NCBI GenBank assembly: GCA_964057225.1
Contig: OZ059898.1
Coordinates: forward strand, 6,076,001 to 6,140,000
DNA from: Auanema rhodensis
Lineage: Eukaryota > Nematoda > Chromadorea > Rhabditida > Rhabditidae
Direction: 5' to 3'
Length of the DNA: 64,000 bases
Position numbers and translations under genes: made by a program. The stretch's first letter is position 1; every line of letters begins with the position of its first letter. Below, piece after piece: positions 38,074 through 51,690 of the stretch. The notes below the pieces were generated by a model that did no database searches, was not told the DNA's origin, and saw only the letters and a list, made by a program, of their open reading frames with translations.

Positions 38074-39844
38074 ATGCTGTCTGCAAGATTATTTCGCAAT
38101 TTCACTAAAACTTCAGCAACTGCTTCTAGATCTTTAACTGCTCAACAAATTTTTGAAAAAGAGAAAAAATATGGTTGTCATAACTACAAACCAATCCCAG
38201 TTGCACTATCCAAAGGAAAAGGTTCTAATATAATCAGTTTTTTCTTTTTTAATTCTGGAATTATCCAGGAGTCCATGTTTGGGATGTCGCTGGCAAACGC
38301 TATTTCGACTTTTTATCTGCTTACTCCGCCGTTAATCAGGGACACTGCCATCCAAAGCTCGTTAAGGTTAGTTTTGTATTATTATTTCCAACATATTCTT
38401 TTTTTCAGACAATGCAAGAACAATGTGAAGTTCTGACTCTCACATCTCGTGCTTTTTATAATAATGTTCTCGGAGATTTCGAAGAATACATCACAAAGCT
38501 TTTCAAGTATGACAAAGTTTTACCCATGAACTCAGGTAGCATTAGTAGAAGTAGTCGATGACTAGCATTAAAAATTTAAGGTGTCGAAGCATGTGATTCT
38601 GCTGTAAAGTTAGCTAGACGTTGGGCTTATGATGTTAAGGGTGTTCCAGATGGTCAAGCAAAGGTACTAGTTATCTTATTTTTTCGAATTTATTAATATC
38701 CGAAAATATTTAAGGTTGTATTTGCCAAAGACAACTTTTGGGGTAGATCTATTGCTGCTATTTCTGCATCTACTGATCCAGATTCATTTGCTCGCTTTGG
38801 GCCTTATGTACCAGGGTTCGAAACAATTGAATACAATAATATTTCTGCTGTTGAGGTCAGAGAACTTTTGAAACCTATATAACATTTGTACTTTTGTACA
38901 GAAAGCTATATCTCATCCAAATACTGCTGCTTTCATGATTGAACCTATTCAAGGAGAAGCTGGAGTTGTCGTTCCAGACAAAGGATATTTGAAAGTATTA
39001 TATCAAATAATCTGAATCAATTTGATACACATATTACAGGCTGTTTCTGATTTATGCAAAAAGTATAATGTATTATTCATTACTGATGAAGTTCAAACCG
39101 GGCTGGGAAGAACTGGAAAGTGAGATTGCTATTTTTTTCAAAAGTCATGCATTGTATTTTTAGATTATTAGCTCATTATCATGACAATGTTCGCCCAGAT
39201 ATTGTTATCCTTGGAAAAGCTTTATCCGGTGGAATGTACCCAGTAGTATTATATGGTGTTACATTAAAAAAAACGTCATTTTTCAGGTTTCTGCTGTTTT
39301 ATGTGATGATTCTATCATGATGAATATTAAGCCAGGTCAACATGGGTCAACTTATGGCGGCAATCCTCTTGCTGCTAAAGTTGCTATTTCTGCTTTAGAA
39401 GTATAAGCATAAATCAATCTTATAGCTATAATGTTGTTTCAGATTTTACAAGAAGAAAACCTTATCGATAATTCTGCCAAAATGGGAGAAATCCTTATGT
39501 CTAAACTTCGCACTTTGCCTACCGATGTCGTATCCACTGTTCGTGGTCGTGGGCTCCTCTGTGCTATAGTTATTAATTCAAGCATGTTATCTTGTCAGAA
39601 ATCTAACTAACGGGTTTTGTCTTCAGAATATGACGCTTGGAAAATTTGCATGAAACTGGCTGAAAATGGATTGCTTGCAAAAAATACTCATGGTGATATT
39701 ATTCGATTTGCTCCACCTCTTTGCATAAACGAGAAAGAAGTAAGAAATATTTTTTTACATTCAGAAATATATATATATATTTAGATCAACGATGCTGCTG
39801 ATATTATTATAAAAACTATCAATGAATTTGTTGAATCACAATAA
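38074..39844 (+). CDS. oatr-1: Ornithine aminotransferase, mitochondrial
   Basis: A PLP-dependent class III aminotransferase that converts L-ornithine and 2-oxoglutarate to glutamate 5-semialdehyde and glutamate in the mitochondrial matrix, linking the urea-cycle amino acids with proline and glutamate. Twelve exons (first 38074-38221, last 39785-39844) sum to 1275 nt, 424 residues, close to other OATs. The N-terminus ([20 protein letters not shown]) is rich in Arg, Ser and Thr and lacks acidic residues, as in a mitochondrial presequence. Conserved blocks are [59 protein letters not shown], the PLP lysine in [19 protein letters not shown] and [12 protein letters not shown]. Intron 10 (39582-39626) starts with GC. 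An acceptor (GTTACAG) lies just before the ATG. Confidence 0.95.
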
Positions 39845-39853
39845 TTTTTTGTC

Positions 39854-39859
39854 AATAAA
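39854..39859 (+). terminator. Polyadenylation signal of OAT
   Basis: AATAAA 10 nt after the stop codon, implying a very short 3' UTR. Confidence 0.65.
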
Positions 39860-40561
39860 GGGTTTTTATTTTTTTCCCATGTTTATTCAAAGCAATTTTG
39901 GTAGTTATTTTGTGTATTTAAACTTAATATAGCTGGGTAGCTGGGTTGTTATTTAACCCTAACCTAGTGGATCGTGAAGAGTGTCAGAGGTCGAAGGATG
40001 AGAGGATGCTATGGTATAAACAAGTTTTGACACTAATCAGCGAGGAGAGATAATGTAGAGATTAGAGGACATAGAGTATTCGTCAAGGGCATGTATTGTC
40101 GATTGACATAATGGATTTAGGAACACTTGTATATTCATATCATCTATATTGGATAGTATTTAGAAAACTAGAATCTTAACCAATTCTTTTATTATTTTTT
40201 AAGGAATGCCAAAAAGCTTAAGCATCCTGATCAAAAAAAAGATAAACTAGCTATCTATATCTATATATGTATATGATAAGTGACTATTTGGGTTATTTAT
40301 CGTCAAATCGCGAATATCTATCTCCTTTGCTTCATTCTTTGATCATTTTTCTTAACCGAAGAAAAACTTTTAGCTAATTGGTATAGCAATGTAATTATTT
40401 TTAAACAGCGTGAATGCTTTCAACATCTCTAACTAGTTTTCAGTTCTACTAGCTTTTTTCAATATTTCTATCGTTATACACTTGAATTTTTGAAATTGTT
40501 TGAGTACTTTGCACTTTATGATTGTTCAAAAACTTCTATCCTTAATATTTTCATTTAGAAG
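39860..40561. other. Intergenic region between OAT and the FAXC/CDR gene
   Basis: About 0.7 kb. A GC-richer patch at 39940-40110 has no readable gene. The end is a U-rich acceptor (CATTTAG) three nt before the next ATG. Confidence 0.45.
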
Positions 40562-41644
40562 ATGGTTCATAAGCGAGACTATGAAAAAGATGTCGTATAC
40601 CACTACTGCTTTCCAAGACCGGAAACAGTACCCAATGTTTCTCCATTTTCTTTAAAATTAGAAGCCTTTTTTCGCTTACATGGAATTCGTTATGAGGTAA
40701 GTCATAATCTTTATTGTTCTATATTCTGGTGAACGAGTTCAGAACATCCATACATATACAAAGCGATCCGCTTATGGTCTTCTCCCTTTCGTTGAGATAA
40801 ATGGACAAACAATCGCCGATTCCCAACTTATATTGGATAAAATAAAGACGATCTATAACATCAAGGTTTATTTTGTTACTCCTTATTATATAAAAATAGA
40901 ACAATTTAAAGGAGTATGATAGCTTAGAAGAAGCCGCTATTCATCGTGCTTTTCAAAGAATGATTGAAAATCATACTTTTTTGTAAGTGATACCGATGTA
41001 CACGTGTTTATTATCATTTTCAGTGTTCTAAATAAGTTCAAAGTAATCGATCGTATTGATGAAATGAGCAAAGAATTCGTAAAAAGTACCAATATTCCAA
41101 ATTATCTTAGACCAATTGCGAAACCAATTATAAAATGGAAGTTCGGATCTAAGGTGATGAGAAAAATATCATAATATTGTGTGTAACCATACCCTATAGG
41201 CTAAATCTCGTCAAAATGCAGCACTTGGAAATTATTCAGATGAAGATTTCAAAATGCTTCTGAAAAAAGACCTCGATGCTATTCGTGATTTTTTGGGAGA
41301 TAAAAAATTCTTGTCTGGAGATAAAATGTCTTCCGTAAGTTCCTTTCGCAATTCACCTTGACAAACAACATAGCTCCACCAAGATGGTAACCAATTATGC
41401 AACGGTGCTGATTTACTATTAAATAAATCGGAACTTTTATAAACAATTATTTTGTTGTTTTCAGACCGATTGTTCTGTTTTCGGAATTCTCGCCTCAGCG
41501 TATTACATCAAAATAGAGAACTATGCCAAGCAATTATTAAAAGTAGATTATCCAACGATAGTTGCATTTTTGGACAATGTTCGAGACCAACTTTGGAAAG
41601 ATGATTTTGAAAAAAAACCTGAAACATCAGCCGCACCTCAATAG
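40562..41644 (+). CDS. FAXC/CDR-family glutathione-S-transferase-like protein
   Basis: A protein of the failed-axon-connections (FAXC) / nematode cadmium-responsive (CDR) family, related to metaxins. It has an N-terminal thioredoxin-like fold and a C-terminal all-helical GST-like domain. The N-terminal signature is present: VYHYCFPR, NVSPFSLKLEAFFRLHGI, YGLLPFVEINGQTIADS. The C-terminal half has YSDEDFKMLLKKDL, FLSGDKMSSTDCSVFGILAS and DYPTIVAFLDNVRD. Six to seven short exons end with a tail rich in Lys, Glu and Ala. Enzyme activity and substrate are unknown for the family; in the nematode some members respond to heavy metals. Start: the first ATG after an acceptor at 40557. Confidence 0.88.
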
Positions 41645-42235
41645 AAGGGATACATCAAAACCATATTTATGTGTTTGAATAATGTTATTATATTTGATGT
41701 CCTATACTTCTAAAGAATAAAATTAACAACACATACAGTATTCTATTGGAAAATTTGAAGTCGTTGCTCCAATACTATGGATTTTAGCAACAGAGCAGTT
41801 TACAACAAAAAATCATCAATTTAAATAATTTCTATCTCGAGATCTGTTTGCCCCCATTTATCAAGTTTTTTGATCTGATACTGAACAAATTGATTAACGT
41901 TCATACTTTAGCCAACATTTTTGCAAGAAAGATCTTCAACTTTTCACGAGGTCGTGTAGTAGAACTATCGGTCAAAACAACACGAATCGGTTTCTCTGAT
42001 AGGTATCAGTTTTCGTTATCACAAATTCAAATTTTCATTTAATGTGAATAGGTATGTTACCTTTGGCGGGTTATCATATCACTATTTATAACCCTCGATT
42101 GTTTAAAAGTCTTATCATTAGCGTAAAGCAAATGCACATTGATGACTTATTTTACTTTGCCTTTTCAAGTAACATTTGAGAGTTTTAATGTTTTTCAGAG
42201 TTTATTCTTCCACTTCCTTTAAAAATTATTCAAAA
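41645..42235. other. Region between the FAXC/CDR and aspartyl aminopeptidase genes
   Basis: The FAXC/CDR gene has a likely AATAAA at 41716-41721. Between 41823 and 42030 both strands have open frames; a minus-strand pair of segments is discussed as a finding. An acceptor (TTTTTCAG, ending 42198) precedes the next gene. Confidence 0.45.
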
Positions 42236-44347
42236 ATGTCAGTTGGTACGTTAAATACTTAAATATTATTTTTTTATGCTTTATCGTTAGGTCCTGCTAG
42301 TGAAGAAGTGCGCAAAGCTGCTCAGGAGTTTATAACTTTCCTGAACAAATCTGTAACTCCTTACCATGGTAAGAATTTAGTTTATATCCAATTTAATAAA
42401 ATTAAAGTGTTATACTAAAATGTTTTCAGCTGTAAGTGAATGCAAAAGTAGGCTTGTTACTGCTGGATTTGAAGAGCTCTCCGAAGCTGCTCACTGGGAT
42501 ATTCGTCCCAATCATAAATATTTTATTACTAAGTTAGTGTTTTCCTTTAACAAATTATTTCAAACATATAATTGCATAGGAACCGATCTGCCATTTTTGC
42601 TTTTGCTGTAGGAGGTAGCTATACTCCAGGAAATGGCTTTTCAATCGTTGTTGGCCACACTGATAGTCCTTGCTTGAGAGTTAAACCAATCTCTAGAATG
42701 GAAAAAGAGAAATTCAACCAAGTAGGACATTATTATGTGAAATTATGGAAACTTATTAAATCATAGATTGGCGTTTCAACATATGGTGGTGGATTATGGA
42801 GAACTTGGTTTGACAGAGATCTTTCTGTTGCCGGTGAAATTGTTGTTAAAGAGGTAGATTATATGTTATAACATACTTACGTATTACTATTTAGAAGGAT
42901 TCTCTGGTTCATAAACTTGTGAATGTTCAATCACCCATTTTGAGCATTCCTAATCTTGCAATCCATTTGACAGTTGAACGGTTAGATAAGATGTTTTGAA
43001 AGTTCAATAATCTGTTTTGTTTAGTGAAGTCTTCACGATGAATACTGAAGAACATTTGAGACCTCTTTTGGAAACTTTTGCTGCTGCAGGAATTAAGAAG
43101 TCTGATAACACTAAAGCAGATGTAGTTGATATTTAGGATTCCATTTTGCTTATTATATGTTTAGGCTATTACCGATCCTCGCAATATTAGCAGTGATCAT
43201 CATAGCCATTTCCTTGAAGTAATCGCTAAGTAAGTTTTGTTACCGAGAAGATCTTGTTTTTACGATATTCTCAAATTTAATAATAATAGTGAGAATTTGA
43301 TTCAGAAGTGCCGGAGTTCAAAAGGAAGATATTGTTGATATGGATTTGTATCTTTATGACACACAACCTGCTGTAGGATTCATTCATCCTTAAAAAATAT
43401 GTGGATTTTTTAGGCGATTACTGGTCTTCATGAGGAGTTTATTTCAGGAGCTCGTTTGGATAATCTTGTAGGTACCTACACAGCTATTACTGGTATAATT
43501 ACTCAAATTTCTACTTCAACATAATGTTTTTATAGGATTGCTTGAATCCCTGAAAGATCCTGAATTCGCTTCTTCTCCCCAAATTCGTGTTGCTGCTTGT
43601 TTCGATAATGAAGAGGCACAAAAGAAAAAGAATATTTCATAATGAATGTTGTTGCTTTAGGTAGGATCCAACTCTATAATGGGAGCTGCTTCATCCTTTA
43701 CTGAATACGTATTGAGACGTCTCAGTCAGGGAGGTGTTCCTACCGCATTCGAAGAGGTATTAGTGTTAAAGATTTCTTCCTGACTGATTAAAATTTCAGG
43801 GTATTGCCAAAAGTTTGTTGATTTCTGCCGATCAAAGTCATGCATGCCACCCGAACTATTCATCTAAGCATGAGGTAGAAAGATGTGTTTATTCTCTAAA
43901 TGATTTGTTTTAAAGGAAAATCATCGTCCATCTTTCCACGGAGGAATCGTTGTTAAAACTAATGTGAATCAAAGATATGCAACTACGGCTACTACACATG
44001 CTGTTTTCAAGCAAGTGGCATTTGAAGCTGGAATCCCACTCCAGGTTTTTAGCTATATAGCAAACAATGCATTGTGTTCTTAATTTCAGAAAATGGTTGT
44101 ACGAAATGATTCCCCTTGTGGATCGACTGTTGGTCCTATTCTTGCCACCCGTCTTGGCTTACAAACCATAGATGTTGGTTGTCCACAACTTGCTATGCAT
44201 TCTATTAGAGAATTCGGAGATACCTCTAGTATTTATCAAGCCACCAAATTATATTCTGTAAGTTTTATTAGCTTGAACAGAATATATTTCACGATGTTTC
44301 AGACCTTCTTCAACCGTCTTCCCGCCATTCTCCCTCCTCTTCTTTGA
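42236..44347 (+). CDS. dnpp-1: Aspartyl aminopeptidase (M18 metallopeptidase)
   Basis: A cytosolic dodecameric zinc aminopeptidase that removes N-terminal Asp or Glu from peptides. The first exon has only ten coding bases (42236-42245). Family blocks appear in order: [32 protein letters not shown], the metal-binding [66 protein letters not shown], the CFDNEE block with metal and catalytic acids followed by [70 protein letters not shown] and a C-terminal [10 protein letters not shown]. Length fits the family. The intron after DNEE (43616-43660) starts with GC, not GT. About 13 exons, most introns 40-60 nt. No signal peptide. Confidence 0.94.
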
Positions 44348-44412
44348 AAATTTTTGTACTATAATTGAAACTTTATTTTTATTAATCTACTATTAGTGTT
44401 ATTTTTTAAAAC

Positions 44413-44418
44413 AATAAA
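44413..44418 (+). terminator. Polyadenylation signal of aspartyl aminopeptidase
   Basis: AATAAA about 65 nt after the stop codon; a second AATAAA lies near 44488. Confidence 0.55.
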
Positions 44419-44514
44419 TTATTTCCTTCTCAAGTTATTAAAGACCAAATATACTATATTTGTACGTTGAAACACACATTGAGAACAATAAAAATTCCTC
44501 TTATGTTGGATATT

Positions 44515-45769
44515 TTATTCGACAAGCATAGGTTTCGGAGTGTTATTAAAGCAGCAAATCCATGAGATGAATTGAACAAAGAATTCTGCGGTATTCCATA
44601 GAGCAGTGATATAAATTATCTTGCAATAATTTATGTTTACGTTTATTTTTCTTAATGTTTAAACTTACTTTTGTTATACAAGCAATTGTTATCAACCAGA
44701 AGCCCATTCCAGGTGCATAATCTATTAACATGACGTTTGATAATAAGCATGCTAAAGGTTTTACCTATTCCATTAACATATTCTGATACTTCAGTAAGCC
44801 CTGTTAAAAATTCTTTAGAGTTTATCCAACAGTGCCCACAAGAAACAACAAATATCATTATCTTGAATGTTTAAAGTAAATAATATTTACATTTGTATTA
44901 CCATATAGAAAAAAAGAGGTAATAAGCTAGGATAGGTTAGCTGAACCGGTTGAATCAATTCGGAACTAAAGTGTGGAAGAACTCTCCGAAATAGTATACT
45001 TTTTCCGTTTTCTTGAATATTGATTTTATTAACCAAATCTTACATATACATTAATGAAACATACCATCTACTATATTCATTTTTGGCTCAGGTTCTTCCA
45101 GCTGCTTTTTATAATAACTGAGAAAAACATTTTTCTTAGGTAATTTATGTTTTCTTTCTTTCGGTATAACATCTAAACTTTATAATTTTGATGCCTAGTA
45201 TATAAGATTACCAAATAGACTCTGCAATTGTCTAGTTAAGAAATATGTTATTATGAAGCAAAAACAGTTGAACACCATGTTATTTGAAAATATGAAAATA
45301 AGGGTTCCCAAACTATTGAAGGCATGTATATCAGTACCTAAATTAAATTTGAGAAAAAAAAAACAAAAAAAACTAGTATATTAATTAAATATCTGAGTTT
45401 TCGAGTATATATAGTGTATACTTTTCTAATGATTGGTTTTCGCATAGATGAAATAACCTACTTATTCCCAATACAAGATGGAATGCTTGAAGGTAATCTC
45501 GGTTTAAATTTACTTTTGTAACGTGCATATAACTTTGAACTTCCTTATCCATCGCATTGAGTATTTCATACAAATCCTGGAGTGGCATTCACAAAAGCAT
45601 CAATATAAGTATAAACCTGATTTTCTGCTACAATAATGTCAGAATATTTCGGTACTAAATAATCACGTATATTCTTATAATTGTTTTTTGAATACTCTTT
45701 GAATTGAAAACACTGCCATCCAATGACAAACAATATTACCAGAAGAAAACATATTACTAAACATTTCAT
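44515..45769 (-). CDS. Unrecognised multi-pass membrane protein
   Basis: I do not recognise this protein. Eight exons on the minus strand join without a frame break: 45617-45769, 45462-45576, 45212-45337, 45065-45172, 44902-45011, 44765-44861, 44669-44721 and 44515-44619 (867 nt, 288 residues). An N-terminal hydrophobic segment (LVICFLLVILFVIGW) could be a signal anchor. A hydrophilic stretch with LNAMDKEVQSY follows, then a membrane segment (GTLIFIFSNNMVFNCFCF), a basic loop with DVIPKERKHKLPKK and LEEPEPK, a third segment (SLLPLFFYMIMIFVVSC), a loop with GLTEVSEYVNG, and one or two further segments (GFWLITIACI, WNTAEFFVQFIS) before a short tail ending KPMLVE. Phase consistency across seven introns is strong evidence for a real gene. 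It runs divergently from rpt-6 and convergently with aspartyl aminopeptidase. Confidence 0.8.
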
Positions 45770-46323
45770 AAGAATATGAAATTATGATAAAGCAAACCTA
45801 TTACACGTTTAGAAAACGATAGCATACTTTAGGCAGTAAGTTAGAAAGAAAATGAAACATGTTGCTTGGCAAAACCAAAAAATTTTTTTAATTTTCTAAG
45901 TCCTTAGCGACGAGTCGTCATTTCATCGATGAAAAAGCAGAAATAGTAAAAATCAGTTGTGACTTTTTTTATTTCCCGATTTCTTAATTTAAATGGACCT
46001 ATAAAATTTGAATAACTGCTATATTATTTATATATTTTCATATGTACCAAGTACAGTAATGGTTTACGGTGGTCCAAAAACAAATAATTATATCCTACGA
46101 ACACTCCTCTTTACGCAATTGTCACCATCAAAAAAGAGCGACGGCTACATTTTGTTCTGTTATATTCATAAATTTACTTCATTATTATGTATCAATATGA
46201 AGATATTTTCTCTTTTTTTTGAACGATGCAGCGAAAAGTTTATTATTTATAAGAATTGTCTTGAATTCTGCTTTGTTTTTTTTTTGATTACGTGAAGTAA
46301 TTTTTTTCAGCCGTAGGAATAAA
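45770..46323. other. Divergent promoter region of the membrane-protein gene and rpt-6
   Basis: About 550 nt between two outward-facing start codons, AT-rich, with no gene seen. A strong acceptor (TTTTTTTCAG, ending 46310) precedes the rpt-6 ATG by 13 nt. Confidence 0.5.
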
Positions 46324-48023
<1,700 letters not shown>

Positions 48024-48491
48024 TTACATTATACTTCACAAAACATTATTTATTTTTTCTCTACATCTTGTAACAACCCTCCATTTTCTTGTGTCCACCT
48101 TCCCTTGTATTTTACAAAGTTTCTCGTGATCTTGGACCTGAATCATGTTTGTTCTCTTAATCATATGAACTAGGGTCAACATTTTGGTCATTTTTCTGTC
48201 TATTTTGACCTTTTTTATTTACATAGCACATGCTTCCATGAAGTGCGATCGTTGGAAGAATATTGATCATCTATCCGGTCCTTTTCTGGTTTTATGTTTT
48301 GTACAGCAACCCATGTGCTAACGATAATTATATTCTTCTAATTGTCACTGATTTTTGTTGTCTTACTGGTTTCAGCTTAAATATATTAAATAATCTCGCT
48401 ATTAAGCAATCTTTAAAAGTAAAAATGTTACGATTTTCGAGTATCATATCACTCGTTCTTTAGAACTGAAGTACAGCATTATAGAATTAAA

Positions 48492-48880
48492 ATGTTCAAA
48501 GCATTTTTTGGAAGTGTAGAAAATGAAAATAAAATTGACCATCTAGGAAGGCACGCCTCTAGAGGCAGCTTGAGCCATCGATTTGAAGACGAGCCTGTTA
48601 GGCTTCGTCTTCTTGCCTGCCTACTTGAACAGAGGCTGCTTCTGAAAAATAGGCACTTGCAGTTAGCGCTGTAGGTCAGTTCATCATTTTAAAAAGTTTT
48701 CTTTTTTAATTGTGTGTTTAAAATGGCATATTATTGTATAATATTCGTTGTCCTTCAAGTTTATTTTTCTGCATTGCGTTAATCGAATATGAAGTTCATG
48801 TTTTTTATGGAGTGGATGTTCTTGGAAGAGGGCTGGTTCGTCAAGATCAGTTGAAACAGGCTTTACCCGTGTTTGGATAG
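48492..48880 (+). CDS. Candidate two-exon small protein (weak)
   Basis: An ATG at 48492 opens a 60-codon frame in a GC-richer patch. A donor at 48671 (GTAGGT) and an acceptor at 48759 (TTCAAG) would join it in phase to 48760-48880, giving 99 residues. The product would have a charged start, a Leu/Arg-rich helix (LLACLLEQRLLLKNRH), a hydrophobic segment (LQLALLFFCIALIEYEV) and a short tail ending ALPVFG. I do not recognise it. The same DNA is rich in inverted repeats, and the minus strand is open too, so it may instead be structured non-coding sequence. Confidence 0.3.
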
Positions 48881-51477
48881 TGTAGACCACAATGTCTCTC
48901 AATTAAAGACTGGCTTATGCTTTTGCTCCAACGTAGGAGGCTCTTTAGACAGACTAATATATGGTCTTGACACGATATGAGGGTTGTAAAGATCTCTTAC
49001 TCTATCTGTCTTGTTATATGAGAAAGCAGTAGGTCACTATTGATTTTCAATTGGGACCTAATTGTTCGTACGCACTCATTGATTTTCCATTTATAGCCTT
49101 ATTGTTCTGCTATCATGATTACATTTTCTTGGTAACCAGGTTTCTATAAAATTTCGTCGTCTATTTGCTACTTTATATACAATTTTTTGACAACGGTTAC
49201 GCTATTTTAGAAATTGTCACATATTTTCATTAGCGCTTTTATTTCTGATTACTAATTATGACATTAGACAAAATCTTGAATTAAAGTCACTTTGCGGAAA
49301 GACGTCATACACTAACTTAACCTTGAAATGAATGCAGTTTTCTTTCTTAGCCAAATTTTGATGTGTCCTCTTTCGAGAATATCTTTGGCTTTCTTCAAAC
49401 GCCCTCACCACTTATTTTTGTTCATTTATTAAAAGAAAGGCTTCTTTTTTTTGAAGATTTGAAGAACATTGCTTTTTAATTTCGTTCTATACTCATAAAT
49501 GAATAAGTCAACATCATCTTGTATTGTCATCAAAACGCCGTTAAGATATTTTCTCCTTATATTTTCTAAGTTATTTTTTTAAAATAGTTTTCTTTGGCCT
49601 TGTTATTACCAAAAAGGAGGCCTTAATTCGAATATTCTTTCAGCCCCGCATAGGGCTTGTTTTTATCGATCCATACAGCACATGGTGTGCGCAGTTGGAA
49701 CATTCACTTGTTTCTTTAATCTTTGCGGAAGCACCTTATAAAACAATTATTCTTTACAAATTTATAAATAAAATTGTTTTGTGATTAATCGATTAGGCCA
49801 AATATAGACGCATCTGTGTTTGCTGACGCTAATTGGACGGTACTCAAATATCATTAGGCTGCCGGCCTTCTCCATTTGAGAATAATTTGCTTAAAGGTTG
49901 TTGTAGTATTTATAACTTTTAGCTGTTCATTAGACCAATTTTTTATATGCTCGTTAAGATAATTTCATCAATGCAGCTGTAATTTTCGAAAGGGTAGCCT
50001 TGATTGTAATTTTTCTTGATTTCTTATTTTATCATTTTTGTAATGCCAATTTTCTCATGATAGCAACAACTAATAACAATATATACTAGCAATTGTGGCA
50101 ACAGAGTTTTATTATAAGGTGTGATATTATATCTTCGTGCTTTATCGTGATAAAGGCTGTTCACTTAGTAACGTTTGCCAAGCTTCTCGTTTCAATTATA
50201 ACCCTATACATATAATTTATTTTATTTAATCTCAGCTCTTCTTATTCTGCTTCTTTCACAGTAGCATAATGTTTTTCTTCGACCGCCATTGGGAATGGCG
50301 TCGGTCGACGTAGGAATGATGATAGAAGCAGAGAAATAGAGTGTGGCAGCTGCAAGCTGAAGCTGCTTTACTTCCGGCCTACCGGCTTGTTTTGCTCGTT
50401 TTCCGGATTCTTGCTTTCTATGCTTGAGTTGCTATTTCGTTAGTTTGTGCATTGCCACCATTGGTGCCTCAAATAATTTGAACTTTTAGTTTTTTATCAT
50501 TTTGTATTTTTATCTGAAAATATTTTCTTGTTTTCAACAAAAAGCTTTTTTTCATATCTTGCCTTTATGAGCTGAGTATTGTGAAAAGCTGACGTTATAT
50601 GTAGAGTATTTAAAACGATGTGTCCACAATAGATCTCCTAGTTCCTATTAAACTGATCTATATATTAAATGAACTCAACATAGTTATATTCATATAGCCG
50701 GTTTTAGATTAAATACTCGGCAAATAGTATCTTTTTGCCTATTTCATTACCCTTGAGATTATCACGTTTAGTTCACTTTTCTTTACTATTTGATTCAATT
50801 TTATCGTAGTTTTATGTGAAGAAAAGTAGTTTAGCTCGAAAGTTGACTATAATTATACAACCATCTCTACGAAGCTTTTACGGCAAAAAGGGCAATTGTG
50901 CTCAAGCATTCCGTGATGTGAACACATTAGACAAGAATATAAATGAGAATAGGAACAGGAGATAGTTCAAAAGAGAAGAGAGAGCATAGATAAGAAGATG
51001 CATTCATATATTGTTTAGCATTTGGAAAACAAAAGCTGATCCTCTTCTGCTCAAGCAGATACAAATTTACATCATATGTTGTCTTTGCTTCTCTAGCTTT
51101 ATTTCATATAAATTTTGCTCTCAAATCTCCATTTACACCGAATAAGTAACTTCAAACTTTTCAAAATTATGCTGACAACTTGCTCAACTTTCAGCTGCTC
51201 ATGATGATTACGGCATGCATTTTTCTTTTTTTTTGTCTTACATCTATTAACGTGCAGTTAAAATTTTCTTGTCTCGCTTCTGACTTTCAACTCTGCTTCT
51301 CTAACTTTTACTTTTCTCGAATACATGATTTCAAATAAAAATAACGTAGCTTTAAGACATTCTGTTGACAAACATCCTTTTTGTGATGTGAGCCGAAAGT
51401 ATCTGCATAAAAAGCTAAACGATTGCGATAGAGGGAACAGTGGATGTGTTTTTCTCATTCTCATATAGCTACTCTTT

Positions 51478-51690
51478 TCCTTATTTGGTATTTCTCCATC
51501 TAATCTCATCCTACTTCTCTTTCTTATCTGAACTTTCGTTCACTCTCTTAGTGTCTACATGCTTCCCGTCTTTATGTTTATACGATGCATAACACTTTCC
51601 CACTCTGCTTCTCATACTCTTATATTCTCACTCACCCGTTTCTCTTCTTTTCTCTCCATCTCTTTTCTCTCATCCTCTTTTTATCTATCA
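51478..51690. repeat. Pyrimidine-rich tract
   Basis: About 200 nt of mainly C and T on the plus strand (TTCTCT-type runs). The frames across it are low-complexity. Confidence 0.75.

Noticed and set aside
46060-46080. Proteasome-control-like element (GGTGGTCCAAAA) upstream of rpt-6
   Set aside because: It only partly matches the yeast PACE motif, and that regulator is not known in nematodes.
48492-48880. Resemblance of LLEQR..L.N..L..........LIE.EV to the first membrane segment of SK potassium channels
   Set aside because: Only a few identities from memory, and no pore (GYGD-type) or other channel segment was found in the following 5 kb.
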